From positions 1-52,405 of the forward strand of contig JBGVFH010000035.1 in assembly GCA_045120955.1 (NCBI GenBank): 52,405 nucleotides of DNA. Direction: 5' to 3'. How positions within the stretch are numbered: position 1 is the first letter of the stretch; every line of letters starts with the position of its first letter. The translations under genes and the position numbers were made by a program. Under the pieces are notes generated by a model. The model saw only the letters and a list, made by a program, of their open reading frames with translations. It was not told the origin of the DNA and ran no database searches. This document shows positions 16,395 to 25,105 of this stretch, piece after piece. Source of the DNA: JAZMZS01 sp045120955. Lineage in GTDB: Bacteria > Bacillota > Clostridia > Oscillospirales > CAG-272.

Positions 16395-17803
16395 TTGCCG
16401 CTCTCCCCTTTTGCCTTTTCTATTGCTTCTTCAATGCTTCCCACAAACAGGAATGCCGACTCGGGAAGGTCATCGTGCTTGCCGTCGATGATCTCGGCAA
16501 AGCCACGTATCGTGTCCTTGAGCGGTACGTACTTGCCCTCGATACCGACAAACTGCTCCGCAACAGAGAAGGGCTGAGATAGAAATCTCTGCACCTTTCT
16601 TGCTCTTGAGACGGTAAGCTTGTCTTCCTCGGAAAGCTCGTCAAGTCCCATGATAGCTATGATATCCTGAAGCTCGTTGTATCTCTGAAGGATCTGCTGA
16701 ACGGCACGGGCGACTCTGTAATGCTCTTCTCCGACAATATCCGGAGCAAGTATACGGCTGGTTGAAGCGAGCGGGTCAACCGCAGGGTAAATACCCTGGC
16801 TTGCTATATCACGGCTGAGGACGGTCGTTGCGTCAAGATGCGCAAACGTGGTCGCAGGAGCAGGGTCGGTAAGGTCATCTGCCGGTACGTAAACTGCCTG
16901 AACCGATGTGATAGAGCCTCTCTTTGTAGATGTTATTCTCTCCTGAAGCGCTCCCATCTCCGTTGCGAGCGTAGGCTGATATCCTACCGCCGACGGCATT
17001 CTGCCGAGAAGCGCCGATACCTCACTTCCCGCCTGTGTAAATCTGAATATGTTATCAATAAAGAGAAGTACATCCTGACCCTCACGGTCTCTGAAATATT
17101 CAGCCATGGTAAGACCGGAAAGTCCGACTCTCATTCTCGCTCCGGGAGGCTCGTTCATCTGACCGTAAACAAGTGCAGTCTTGTTTATAACTCCCGATTC
17201 CTTCATTTCATTGTAAAGGTCATTTCCCTCTCGGCTGCGCTCACCGACACCCGTAAATACGGATATGCCTCCGTGCTGCTTTGCGACATTGTTGATAAGC
17301 TCCATGATAAGCACGGTCTTACCGACACCCGCACCGCCGAACAGTCCTATCTTACCGCCCTTTGCGTAGGGGCATATAAGGTCAACTACCTTGATACCTG
17401 TCTCAAGTATTTCGGTCGTCGACATCTGCTCCTCATACTGCGGTGCGTCTCTGTGTATATCCCATCTCTCGCAATCCGTCGGAGCGGGAAGCTCGTCGAC
17501 GGGATCTCCGAGAACATTGAACATTCTGCCCAGAGTCTTCTCGCCTACAGGCACGTTGATCGTTCTGCCCGTGTCTATGGCATCAGTGCCTCTCACAAGA
17601 CCGTCAGTGCTCGACATGGCAATGCATCTCACGACATTGTCTCCTATATGCTGAGCTACCTCAACAATGAGCTTTTTTCCGTGATTGTCTATCTGAAGAG
17701 CTCCAAAGATCTCAGGAAGCTCCCCGTCTTCAAAGCGCACATCGACAACAGGACCGATCACCTGTGTTATTTTACCGATATGCATCTTAGGTGTGTTTTC
17801 CAA
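16391..17803 (-). CDS. atpD: ATP synthase beta subunit
   Basis: Catalytic subunit of F1. 470 residues with GKITQVIGPVVDVRF, Walker A GGAGVGKTVLIMELI, the GERSREGNDLYNEM catalytic Glu segment, Walker B VLLFIDNIFRF and the DELSEEDKLTV DELSEED motif. The frame starts at a TTG (17803) with GAGG 8 bases upstream; an ATG five bases before it (17808) is out of frame. The next in-frame ATG (17785) has no ribosome site. It lies between atpG and atpC in the standard order. Confidence 0.97.
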   Translation of the reverse strand: MENTPKMHIGKITQVIGPVVDVRFEDGELPEIFGALQIDNHGKKLIVEVAQHIGDNVVRCIAMSSTDGLVRGTDAIDTGRTINVPVGEKTLGRMFNVLGDPVDELPAPTDCERWDIHRDAPQYEEQMSTTEILETGIKVVDLICPYAKGGKIGLFGGAGVGKTVLIMELINNVAKQHGGISVFTGVGERSREGNDLYNEMKESGVINKTALVYGQMNEPPGARMRVGLSGLTMAEYFRDREGQDVLLFIDNIFRFTQAGSEVSALLGRMPSAVGYQPTLATEMGALQERITSTKRGSITSVQAVYVPADDLTDPAPATTFAHLDATTVLSRDIASQGIYPAVDPLASTSRILAPDIVGEEHYRVARAVQQILQRYNELQDIIAIMGLDELSEEDKLTVSRARKVQRFLSQPFSVAEQFVGIEGKYVPLKDTIRGFAEIIDGKHDDLPESAFLFVGSIEEAIEKAKGESGK

Positions 17804-17868
17804 AACATTTACCTCGCTCTCTTTTATATGGTGAGAAACCGAAATTTCGTATATTTATAAAAAGCAGA

Positions 17869-18708
17869 TCATTGCTGTGAGCCTGCGACGATCTCGGTTA
17901 TCTCCTGAGTGATAGCACCCTGACGGGCACGGTTGTACTGAAGGCTCAGCTTGTCTATCATCTCGCTTGCATTTTGCTCTGCATTGCTCATTGCGTTTCT
18001 GCGGGCGCACAGCTCGCACGCATAGCTCTCGCATACCGCTCCGTAGATGATACCCGAGAGATAATCTGGCATTACGGCATTGAGAACACTCATACTGTCA
18101 GGTTCAAAGACCGTTTGCGCCCTGCCCGCAGCCTGCTTTTTTTTATATGCGAGCGGAAGCAGCTTTTTATTTTGCGCACTCTGCGACAGAACAGACTCGT
18201 ATCTCGTATATACGATATACAGCGCATCAAAATCTCCGTCGGCATACCGCTTTACAATATCTCGGCTGAGCTTGGCGCACTCCCCGCTTGTAAACTTTTC
18301 AACGCAGGCATATCCCTCGCCCGCTATTTCGTATCCGTGACGGGTATAATAGTCAAGCGCACGCTTTCCTATCGGAATGATGCTCACCTCACGCCCCTCG
18401 CAAAGCAACGCCGCCGTTTTATATATATTGTTGTTATACCCTCCGGCAAGCCCTCTGTCTCCTGCTATGACCACAATGCATATCTTTTTTTCTTCTCTTT
18501 CACGCACAAACACCGAGCTTCGGCATTCAGAGAAATCAAGTCCGTCAAACGCCTGCTGCATAGCATCGGAGTAATTTTTTGAGCGCTGCATATTCTCGGT
18601 AGCACGGCGCATCTTCGATGAAGCCACAAGCTCCATCGCCTTTGCCATATGCATAGTGGAGTTTACACTCTTTATTCTGTTTTTGATAGCTTTTGAATTA
18701 GCTGACAA
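17869..18708 (-). CDS. atpG: ATP synthase gamma subunit
   Basis: Central shaft of F1. 279 residues with the family's N-terminal IKNRIKSVNSTMHMAKAMEL helix and the C-terminal NASEMIDKLSLQYNRARQGA helix (partial quote) that form the coiled coil inside the alpha3beta3 hexamer; the Rossmann-like middle has VVIAGDRGLAGGYN. The start is a TTG with GGAGG nine bases upstream. Preceded by atpA at 19 bases. Confidence 0.96.
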   Translation of the reverse strand: MSANSKAIKNRIKSVNSTMHMAKAMELVASSKMRRATENMQRSKNYSDAMQQAFDGLDFSECRSSVFVREREEKKICIVVIAGDRGLAGGYNNNIYKTAALLCEGREVSIIPIGKRALDYYTRHGYEIAGEGYACVEKFTSGECAKLSRDIVKRYADGDFDALYIVYTRYESVLSQSAQNKKLLPLAYKKKQAAGRAQTVFEPDSMSVLNAVMPDYLSGIIYGAVCESYACELCARRNAMSNAEQNASEMIDKLSLQYNRARQGAITQEITEIVAGSQQ

Positions 18709-18727
18709 AACCGTCTACCTCCGAGTT

Positions 18728-20239
18728 TTATTTTGCCTCTGTAAACCTTGCCGTAAATTCCTTTACCGCACGGTCAAGCTCATCCTTGTCGCTCTCCTCG
18801 TAATAACCGTCACGCAGTCTTGCGAGAAGCTCGCTGTGATGAAGCTCCATAAATGTATAAAGCTCACGCTCATATCTCTTTATATCCTCTATGGCTATAT
18901 CAGACATGAGATTGTTTACCGCTGCGTAGATTATTGCTATCTGGCAGCCAACGGAAACAGGTGATGTTTTATCCTGCTTTAATATCTCAACTATTCTCTG
19001 TCCCTGTGCAAGACGTGTCTTTGTGTCAGCATCAAGATCAGAGCCGAACTGTGCAAAATTCTGAAGCTCTCTGTACTGAGAATACAAAAGCTTCAAGGTT
19101 CCCGCAACCTTTTTCATTGCCTTGACCTGAGCGTTTCCTCCTACACGGCTGACCGAGATACCGGGGTTTACCGCAGGCATGATTCCTGAGTGGTACAGCT
19201 CGCTCTCAAGAAATATCTGTCCGTCAGTGATAGATATAACATTTGTCGGGATGTATGCGGATACGTCTCCCGCCTGTGTTTCAATGATGGGAAGTGCGGT
19301 TATACTTCCGCCGCCGCATTCCTCCGAGAGATTTGCCGCACGCTCAAGCAATCTTGAATGCAGGTAGAAAACATCTCCGGGAAACGCTTCTCTGCCGGGC
19401 GGACGGCGTATAAGCAGCGAGAGTGCTCTGTATGCTACAGCGTGCTTTGAAAGGTCATCATAAACGATGAGCACGTCTTTTCCCTGCGCCATAAAATACT
19501 CAGCTATAGCACAGCCTGTATAGGGTGCTATATACTGCAAGGGAGAAGTTTCGGATGCGGATGCCGTTACTATTACGGTATAAGAGAGTGCTCCTGCATT
19601 CTCCAGCGTCTCGGCAAGCTGTGCTACGGTAGAATTTTTCTGTCCTATGGCAACGTAAACACACAAAACACCCGTGTTTTTCTGATTTATAATAGTATCT
19701 ATTGCGATACTTGTCTTACCCGTCTGTCTGTCTCCGATAATAAGCTCACGCTGACCTCTGCCTATCGGTATCATGCTGTCTATTGCCTTGATACCTGTCT
19801 GGAGGGGCACATTTACACTTTTACGCTTGATAATACCGGGAGCCTCAGACTCTATAGGACGAGTCTGTGTGCATCCGTGCGGTCCCTTACCGTCTACAGG
19901 CTCACCGAGAGCGTTTATTACTCTACCGAGCAGGCTCTCGCCTACGGGAACGCTTACGACCCTTCCGGTGCGCTTTACCGTATCGCCCTCTTTTATCTGA
20001 GAGCTGTTCGACAAAAGCGCAATAGACACCATGTTTTCCTCAAGGTTCTGCGCCATTCCAAACTCGCCGCCGTCAAACTCAAGCAGCTCATTTGCCATGC
20101 AGGCATCAAGCCCGTACGCCTTTGCGATACCGTCACCGACAAGCACGACCGTACCCACCTCTGACTGCTCGATCTTACTTTTATAGTTTTTTATCTGTGT
20201 TTTGATTATACTGCTTATTTCATCAGGGTTGAGATTCAT
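18728..20239 (-). CDS. atpA: ATP synthase alpha subunit
   Basis: Non-catalytic nucleotide-binding subunit of F1, 503 residues. Shows ISSIIKTQIKNY at the N-terminus (the delta-binding segment), Walker A GDRQTGKTSIAIDTI, VYVAIGQKNSTVAQL, VLIVYDDLSKHAVAYR and the LLIRRPPGREAFPGDVFYLH stretch. ATG start with a good ribosome site 20 bases after atpH. Confidence 0.97.
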   Translation of the reverse strand: MNLNPDEISSIIKTQIKNYKSKIEQSEVGTVVLVGDGIAKAYGLDACMANELLEFDGGEFGMAQNLEENMVSIALLSNSSQIKEGDTVKRTGRVVSVPVGESLLGRVINALGEPVDGKGPHGCTQTRPIESEAPGIIKRKSVNVPLQTGIKAIDSMIPIGRGQRELIIGDRQTGKTSIAIDTIINQKNTGVLCVYVAIGQKNSTVAQLAETLENAGALSYTVIVTASASETSPLQYIAPYTGCAIAEYFMAQGKDVLIVYDDLSKHAVAYRALSLLIRRPPGREAFPGDVFYLHSRLLERAANLSEECGGGSITALPIIETQAGDVSAYIPTNVISITDGQIFLESELYHSGIMPAVNPGISVSRVGGNAQVKAMKKVAGTLKLLYSQYRELQNFAQFGSDLDADTKTRLAQGQRIVEILKQDKTSPVSVGCQIAIIYAAVNNLMSDIAIEDIKRYERELYTFMELHHSELLARLRDGYYEESDKDELDRAVKEFTARFTEAK

Positions 20240-20259
20240 TGCTCATACTCCCCCTTCTT

Positions 20260-20799
20260 TTATAATATGGTTTTGTCAATGTCCGAACGCAGCCTATCGA
20301 GTCCTGCCCGCACACTTCCCTCGAGAAGCTTTCCGTCAAGCTCTACCCGTATTCCTCCGATAAGTGATGGAACTACCTTCGTCGACAGCTCCACACTCTT
20401 TTTGGAATATGACTGCAGCTTTTCTCTCAGCGCCTCGCATTGCTCGTCGGTGAGAGAGACCGCACTCTGTACATATGCCTTGAGGATACCGTGACGCTCA
20501 TAATAAAGCTTTTCAAACTCGGCAAAACAGCCTCGCAGCTCTCTTGCGTATCCACGCTCGATCATTATCTTTAAAAAAGAGCAGATATACTCCTCGCACC
20601 TTCCGCCGAAGCTCTCGTCTATCATTGAAATACGCTCGGCAACGGTGATATTCGGGACGCTCAGCAGTCGGACGTATTCAGGATAAGCCGAAAGCAAAGC
20701 GTCGAGCTGCCGTATCTGAGAAAGATACTTTTCCTCTTCTCCGAGCTCCTGTGCTATATCGTACAGTGCGCATCCGTATTCCTTAGTTATCTCAGACAT
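20260..20799 (-). CDS. atpH: ATP synthase delta subunit
   Basis: Peripheral-stalk subunit joining the b dimer to the top of F1. 179 residues from the ATG at 20799, one base after the atpF stop with GGTGAG inside the end of atpF; an alternative GTG at 20808 would add three residues. The C-terminal SLIGGIRVELDGKLLEGSV stretch is the family signature. The N-terminal part is the six-helix bundle that binds alpha. Confidence 0.93.
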   Translation of the reverse strand: MSEITKEYGCALYDIAQELGEEEKYLSQIRQLDALLSAYPEYVRLLSVPNITVAERISMIDESFGGRCEEYICSFLKIMIERGYARELRGCFAEFEKLYYERHGILKAYVQSAVSLTDEQCEALREKLQSYSKKSVELSTKVVPSLIGGIRVELDGKLLEGSVRAGLDRLRSDIDKTIL

Positions 20800-20800
20800 T

Positions 20801-21298
20801 TTACTCACCGATTCCGCTGATAAAACCGTCTATCAGCTCCTTGTGGTCTTTTTCGTTTATCTCACGGCATATCAGGCGCTGGGCAATGTCGATAGATATA
20901 GAGGATATCTCATCCTTTATATCGTTTATCGCTTTTTTCTTTTCCTGAGCGATATCCTCGTCCGCACGGCGGATCATGGATGCTGCCTTTGCATTTGCCT
21001 CGGAAATTATCTCCTGCTCCATTTTATCCGCACGTTCTCTTGCCTTGCGCAGAATAGCATCCGCCTCGCCGTCAGCCTGTGCAAGCTTTTGCTCGTAGAG
21101 AGCGGCGTCACGCTCTGCACTTTCCTTTGAATGTGCGGCGTCGCTGTACTGCTTTTCTATCTGAGCATTGCGCTCTGCAAAGACCTTTTGCACGGGCTTG
21201 AACAGAAATTTTTTGATTATTAAATACATAATGAGCAGATTTGCAAGAGAGATGAGTATCTGCCATATGTTTACCGAAATGACATCAAGAGTCTGCAA
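20801..21298 (-). CDS. atpF: ATP synthase b subunit
   Basis: Stator stalk subunit. 165 residues: one N-terminal membrane helix (IWQILISLANLLIMYLIIKKFLF in part), the KPVQKVFAERNAQIE segment and a long charged helix for dimerisation. The only supported start is TTG at 21298 with AGGAGG eight bases upstream; an ATG between the ribosome site and the TTG is out of frame and hits a stop after six codons. One copy only, so a homodimer is expected. Confidence 0.94.
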   Translation of the reverse strand: MQTLDVISVNIWQILISLANLLIMYLIIKKFLFKPVQKVFAERNAQIEKQYSDAAHSKESAERDAALYEQKLAQADGEADAILRKARERADKMEQEIISEANAKAASMIRRADEDIAQEKKKAINDIKDEISSISIDIAQRLICREINEKDHKELIDGFISGIGE

Positions 21299-21339
21299 CT
21301 CTCATACCTCCTAAAAACATATTTCTATATGTTCGGCTA

Positions 21340-21627
21340 TTACAGTGATGCAACCGCCTTGAGAAGTATGTTTACGAGAATGTTGGGTGCAACGAATATA
21401 AGAAGTATCGCAATAACAAGAGCATAAAGACCCGTTGTCTCCGCAACAGCGCAACCCATGAGCATCGTTGTGGTAACGCTTCCCTTTTGCTCGGGCTGAC
21501 GGGCTATCGCCTGACAAGCCTCACCTACCGCATAACCTTCACCGATACCGGGGCCTATACCCGCTATCATCGCCATACCTGCGCCGAGAGCGCAACATCC
21601 TAAAATAATACCTATTGCAAGTTCCAT
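21340..21627 (-). CDS. atpE: ATP synthase c subunit with two-carboxylate ion site
   Basis: Two-helix proteolipid of the rotor ring, 95 residues. The loop ARQPE is conserved. In helix 1 the position that is Gln32 in the Na+-dependent Ilyobacter enzyme is Glu30 (PGIGEGYA); in helix 2 the ion-carrying Glu63 is followed by Thr64 and Thr65, with Tyr68 and Val61 also present (VAETTGLYALV). Glu in both helices plus a hydroxyl residue after the second matches the two-carboxylate Na+-type motif described for Fusobacterium; Thr stands where Ser is usual. Na+ coupling is predicted, not shown. Confidence 0.96.
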   Translation of the reverse strand: MELAIGIILGCCALGAGMAMIAGIGPGIGEGYAVGEACQAIARQPEQKGSVTTTMLMGCAVAETTGLYALVIAILLIFVAPNILVNILLKAVASL

Positions 21628-21686
21628 TTTGTTTTCCTCCGTTTTCTGGATTTATATAATTTTATTTTTTATCATTAAAATTAGAC

Positions 21687-22610
21687 CTATGCGTTTTTTA
21701 TTTTGGCAGCCGCCTCAGCTTTTCTCTGTCGTTTCTGAGCTTTTTTGAGCATTCTCTTTTGATAATCCTCTTCGGAAAAGCCGTTTGAAATATAAAGCAT
21801 CGTCAGCATCGCAAATATGAACGCCTGCAAAATTCCGCTGAACAGATCAAAATACAGCGACAGCACCGCAGGAATACCTATCTGCAAAAACGGTATCTCG
21901 CCAAGCGCCCCCGGAAGCCATCCGAGAACTATAGATGTAAGACCCGAGAGTCCCGCCGAGATAAGCACCGAGATCACAGTACCCGAGAGCACGTTTCCGT
22001 AATGACGGAATGCCATAGATACCGGTGTTGCTATCTCGCTTATTACATTGAAGGGGGCAAATACCGGTATAGGATCGGCAAAGCTCTTTGCATAATTTAC
22101 AAAGCCGCCCTTCAGCTTGTAATAAGTTATCAAAGCAAATACGAGTATAGCCCATCCCGCAACTACATTAAGATCGGATGTCGGCGGATAAAGACCGAGC
22201 AGGCTTGAAAGACTCGAGCAGGCAGACAGCGCCATTATCGCCGCTATAAACGGAGCAAACCCCGCAAAGCGCTCACCCATATTCCCGTTTACAAAGTTTT
22301 GTGCCGTCTGCACCGCCATCTCGCACAAAAGCTGTCTTTTAGAATCAGGAACCGTCTTTACCCCGTGTGTAAGGTACAAGCAAAGCGCAAGTACAAATAT
22401 CACTACTGCCGCAGAGTTTACCTGAGATGCTGTGATAGGCAGATCCTGCAGCGGCATATCTATCGTAAAATATATCTGTGCGCCGTTGACGGTTATCCCC
22501 TCGGAGAGCGGTGTCAACAAGATCTTGAGTACAATACAGAACACAAACGGCAATATCATCATAGCGATGAGCAGACCGTCCACTATCCTGTATTTTGTTT
22601 TTTCACTCAT
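21687..22610 (-). CDS. atpB: ATP synthase a subunit
   Basis: Membrane stator subunit that forms the ion half-channels. 307 residues, longer than average, with a charged C-terminal tail (RMLKKAQKRQRKAEAAAKIK) and an extended first periplasmic loop. The essential Arg is Arg202 in PVSMAFRHYGNVLSGTVI, corresponding to the RLFGNMLAG motif. The last helices (GILQAFIFAMLTMLYI) fit the family. Start overlaps the atpI stop by four bases. Confidence 0.95.
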   Translation of the reverse strand: MSEKTKYRIVDGLLIAMMILPFVFCIVLKILLTPLSEGITVNGAQIYFTIDMPLQDLPITASQVNSAAVVIFVLALCLYLTHGVKTVPDSKRQLLCEMAVQTAQNFVNGNMGERFAGFAPFIAAIMALSACSSLSSLLGLYPPTSDLNVVAGWAILVFALITYYKLKGGFVNYAKSFADPIPVFAPFNVISEIATPVSMAFRHYGNVLSGTVISVLISAGLSGLTSIVLGWLPGALGEIPFLQIGIPAVLSLYFDLFSGILQAFIFAMLTMLYISNGFSEEDYQKRMLKKAQKRQRKAEAAAKIKNA

Positions 22611-23029
22611 TTTTCTCCCTCCCGAGTGTTTTTTGCGTTATTCATCCCGTTGATACGCATCGACCTTACAGTAACGGCAACACGGGGGAACAACATCGGT
22701 ATTATGAGTGCAAGAACAGTCGAAAGCTCCTGTCCTAACAGCAGTATGCTCACAACGAGTACAACGAGCATAAAAAGCATGCGCAAAGACTGGGATGCCT
22801 TCATTCTTCTCTGTGCGTTCTCCGCCGTATCGTCAAGTGCCTTTTGAACGGTAAGCCCCATGAGCAAAAAGTTTACGCATGAGACAAGCCAGGAAATACC
22901 GGTAGCAAGCAGCGCCTTGAGAGAGAAATATCCGCATATAAGATATAAAGACTGCATAACGGCACACAAAACAACAGTAAAGCCAAGTACAAATGCAGTC
23001 TCTTTTTTTACGGTATCATTTATCTTCAT
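22607..23029 (-). CDS. atpI: ATP synthase-associated membrane protein, AtpI-like
   Basis: 140 residues with four predicted membrane helices (TAFVLGFTVVLCAVMQSLYL, WLVSCVNFLLMGLTV, LRMLFMLVVLVVSILLL, LALIIPMLFPRVAVTV). First gene of the atp operon, in the position of atpI, which helps assemble the c-ring or supply ions. Sequence conservation in this family is low, so the call rests on size, topology and place. Confidence 0.75.
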   Translation of the reverse strand: MKINDTVKKETAFVLGFTVVLCAVMQSLYLICGYFSLKALLATGISWLVSCVNFLLMGLTVQKALDDTAENAQRRMKASQSLRMLFMLVVLVVSILLLGQELSTVLALIIPMLFPRVAVTVRSMRINGMNNAKNTREGEK

Positions 23030-23073
23030 AAAATATTTTACCCCTTTACAAAAGCGGTTTACAATGCTGTATT

Positions 23074-23102
23074 ATTGTACATTATTTTTCAGTATTTGTC
23101 AA
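23074..23102 (-). promoter_or_regulatory. Promoter of the atp operon
   Basis: Minus strand TTGACA (23097-23102), 17 bases, TACAAT (23074-23079): perfect -35 and 5 of 6 at -10 with ideal spacing, about 45 bases upstream of atpI. A strong housekeeping promoter fits a high-demand operon. Confidence 0.92.
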
Positions 23103-23175
23103 TACTTAGGCTATTGTTTATGCCTGTAGTTTACCCCGTATTTCTAATAAAATTGTATCCACTCTCAGCTGTTTT

Positions 23176-23205
23176 TTGCCTCAACTGTTTTTTTGCTATT
23201 ATAAT
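23176..23205 (+). promoter_or_regulatory. Promoter of a gene-free transcript
   Basis: Plus strand TTGCCT (23176-23181), 18 bases, TATAAT (23200-23205). Perfect -10, moderate -35. No protein gene follows before the terminator at 23418, so it would drive an RNA only. Confidence 0.55.
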
Positions 23206-23207
23206 GA

Positions 23208-23462
23208 CTGTTTTCTGTTCTGCAGCAGCAGAGAAGCAGACAAAATAATCGTGTGCGGTTTCTCTGCGGGAGGGCGCACTTACGTTCGATGATCCCGATA
23301 CGGATATAGGAGAGATGTCCTGCAGACTCGAGAGATAGATAAATATGATATCACACCTCCTGCGTATATCCGGACCACCTTTGAAGATAAGTTCGTTCCG
23401 CCGAGAATTTCAGAATAAATACAGAAAACGGAAGGATCGCCTTCCGTTTTCTGTATTTGTTT
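23208..23462 (+). ncRNA. Candidate structured RNA with pseudoknot pairings
   Basis: This ~250-base stretch has no credible gene but a promoter in front and an intrinsic terminator behind, and its sequence folds: helix GCAGAGAA (23228-23235) with TTCTCTGC (23260-23267); GTGTGC (23251-23256), inside that loop, with GCGCAC (23274-23279), giving an H-type pseudoknot; CGGATATA (23301-23308) with TATATCCG (23365-23372), extended by GGAG/CTCC; and the 5' end CTGTTTTCTGT (23208-23218) with ACAGAAAACGG (23421-23431), which is the left arm of the terminator. I cannot match it to a named class (6S, SRP, tmRNA and T-box features were not found). Confidence 0.55.
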
Positions 23463-23465
23463 TTC
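23418..23465. terminator. Intrinsic terminator between the RNA candidate and the NCS1 permease gene
   Basis: Perfect 18-bp inverted repeat (AATACAGAAAACGGAAGG / its complement) with a 4-base ATCG loop and a T-rich tail on the plus strand. It can end the plus-strand RNA and the minus-strand permease operon. Confidence 0.9.
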
Positions 23466-23467
23466 TT

Positions 23468-24901
23468 TTACGCCTTTTTGTCGTCTATTGCCATGTACTT
23501 TCTGAGAACAGGAATCTGTGCCGCAACAAAGTAGAGCACACCGCCGACGATGAAGGTAACACCTGAGCCTGTAAGCACGTAGAAGAGCTTAGAGTAGATA
23601 GTACCTGTGATAGGATTGAACACAAGGCAACCGCACACAATAGCTATAGCAACACATACAAAGCTAACTATGTTAAAGCCGCGTGTGAATCTGTACTTAC
23701 CGGTTTTCTCGCCGTTAAGTCCGTACGCCTCGCGCAGATCTATCTTCTGCTTTTTGAGGAAGAAGAAGTCAACGAAAAGTATCGCCATCATGGGAGCATA
23801 AAGATAGGTCTCGATAGCAAGGAAAGAGCCGAAGTAAGCAACTACCTTGTCCCAAATGGTAAGAGCACCAACATAGATGCCGAGGATAATTACCATGGTG
23901 GAGTATTTCACCTTCGGGAAAGCAGATTTGAGAACGAGAGCGTTCATGTTAGAGCCGACAGCCTGAGTACCGATGTTAGCAAATCCAACGAGGATAAGAG
24001 AAAGAAGTGCTACTACGGGAGAAGCAAGCTGACGAAGGATAGTAGTCGGGTCATCCTCCCATACAGCGCCGCCTGTCTTGATAGAAAGTGCTATTGCCAT
24101 AACACCACCTGCAAAGATAAAGAAAGGAGCAATTACTCCGTAGCTGATGCTCGTAGCCCAGTAACCCGAGGACTCCTTCTTGCAGAGTCTGGGAAGCACG
24201 AACATAGCAGCAGTCCATGAGAATGCAAACGCAATAACTCCCTCAAGTGCTATCATGTAGCCGTCAAGGGGATTTTCGGTAGGAGCAATAGGCTCATATG
24301 CCATGATATCCGACATCGGAACGCTCGTCATAGCGATAATAACGACTATGATACCGACGCCGAGCATTGCAGGAACCATGATTCTCGTCATCCACTTGAT
24401 CGCATTATTACCTGCAAGAGCTATGACAGTACCGATAAGGATAGATGCACATCCGAGTGCAGGATACCATACAGGATCAAGCTCGATACCTGCGATAGAG
24501 AAGAGATTTCCCATAGACTTGCCGAAGATACTGGATGCGACCGCATACCAGGGAAAGTTTGCCGCTACAGCAAGCACGGCGAGGATCTTTGAGCCGTTGT
24601 TTCCGAACAAGGTCTTGAACCATACCCATACATCGATACCGTATCTGACTGACATTATAACAGGCAGAGATACTATCGGCAGAATAAGTATAGATACACC
24701 GAAGGTGCTGAGGATAAGCTGCTTAAAATTCATCATGGATGCGGAATATGCACCCTGAGTATAACACCAGGTTGCTATCGCATATCCTGATATAATAAGT
24801 AAAAAGTCGATAAATCCGTATTTTTTCTCATTTGGAAGTATAGGGGCGATACCTAATATGGTATCCTGCTCCATTTCCAACTCAACGTTTGTCTTTTTCA
24901 T
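23468..24901 (-). CDS. NCS1-family (cytosine/purine permease-like) transporter
   Basis: 477 residues with about 12 membrane helices. N-terminal ILPNEKKYGFIDFLLIISGY and IATWCYTQGAY, the NFPWYAVASSIFGKSMGNL region, GNNAIKWMTRI and the ANIGTQAVGSNMNAL segment fit the nucleobase:cation symporter-1 family. NCS1 members carry nucleobases, allantoin, thiamine precursors or related cations. Here it is the third gene of an operon with a choline-activating fusion enzyme, so a quaternary amine such as choline is a possible substrate; that is inference from context. AAAGGA precedes the ATG. Confidence 0.82.
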   Translation of the reverse strand: MKKTNVELEMEQDTILGIAPILPNEKKYGFIDFLLIISGYAIATWCYTQGAYSASMMNFKQLILSTFGVSILILPIVSLPVIMSVRYGIDVWVWFKTLFGNNGSKILAVLAVAANFPWYAVASSIFGKSMGNLFSIAGIELDPVWYPALGCASILIGTVIALAGNNAIKWMTRIMVPAMLGVGIIVVIIAMTSVPMSDIMAYEPIAPTENPLDGYMIALEGVIAFAFSWTAAMFVLPRLCKKESSGYWATSISYGVIAPFFIFAGGVMAIALSIKTGGAVWEDDPTTILRQLASPVVALLSLILVGFANIGTQAVGSNMNALVLKSAFPKVKYSTMVIILGIYVGALTIWDKVVAYFGSFLAIETYLYAPMMAILFVDFFFLKKQKIDLREAYGLNGEKTGKYRFTRGFNIVSFVCVAIAIVCGCLVFNPITGTIYSKLFYVLTGSGVTFIVGGVLYFVAAQIPVLRKYMAIDDKKA

Positions 24902-24920
24902 TCTTATGTCCTTTCCTAAA

Positions 24921-25100
24921 TTATTTCATTACAGCGCCGAGGACCGTCATTACAAGTCCAACGACCGCTATAACTATCGCTGCTACGTAATGAACTGTGC
25001 CCATTCTGCTCTTTTCATCAACGGGGTTCTGCTCATAGTAGGTGACACGCTTGTCGACCTCAGCATCAAGACGCTCTTTTATTGAATTATCCTTTGCCAT
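24921..25100 (-). CDS. Small membrane protein between permease and choline-activating enzyme
   Basis: 59 residues: a charged N-terminal half (NSIKERLDAEVDKRVTYYEQN) and a single C-terminal membrane helix (VAAIVIAVVGLVMTVLGAVM). I take the ATG at 25100, with AAAGG nine bases upstream; an ATG at 25109 overlaps the previous stop but has the AGG abutting it. The 19-base gap to the permease gene and one-helix design suggest an accessory subunit of the transporter. No family recognised. Confidence 0.7.
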   Translation of the reverse strand: MAKDNSIKERLDAEVDKRVTYYEQNPVDEKSRMGTVHYVAAIVIAVVGLVMTVLGAVMK

Positions 25101-25105
25101 GTTTT

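Noticed and set aside
16838..17860. 340-codon plus-strand open frame opposite atpD
   Set aside because: Antisense shadow of a highly conserved gene; Arg/Cys/Tyr-rich product without family features or ribosome site.
23345..23566. 73-codon plus-strand frame over the RNA candidate and the end of the permease gene
   Set aside because: It crosses the terminator hairpin and overlaps the permease gene antisense; no family resemblance. A preceding 7-codon frame (23315) is also unconvincing.
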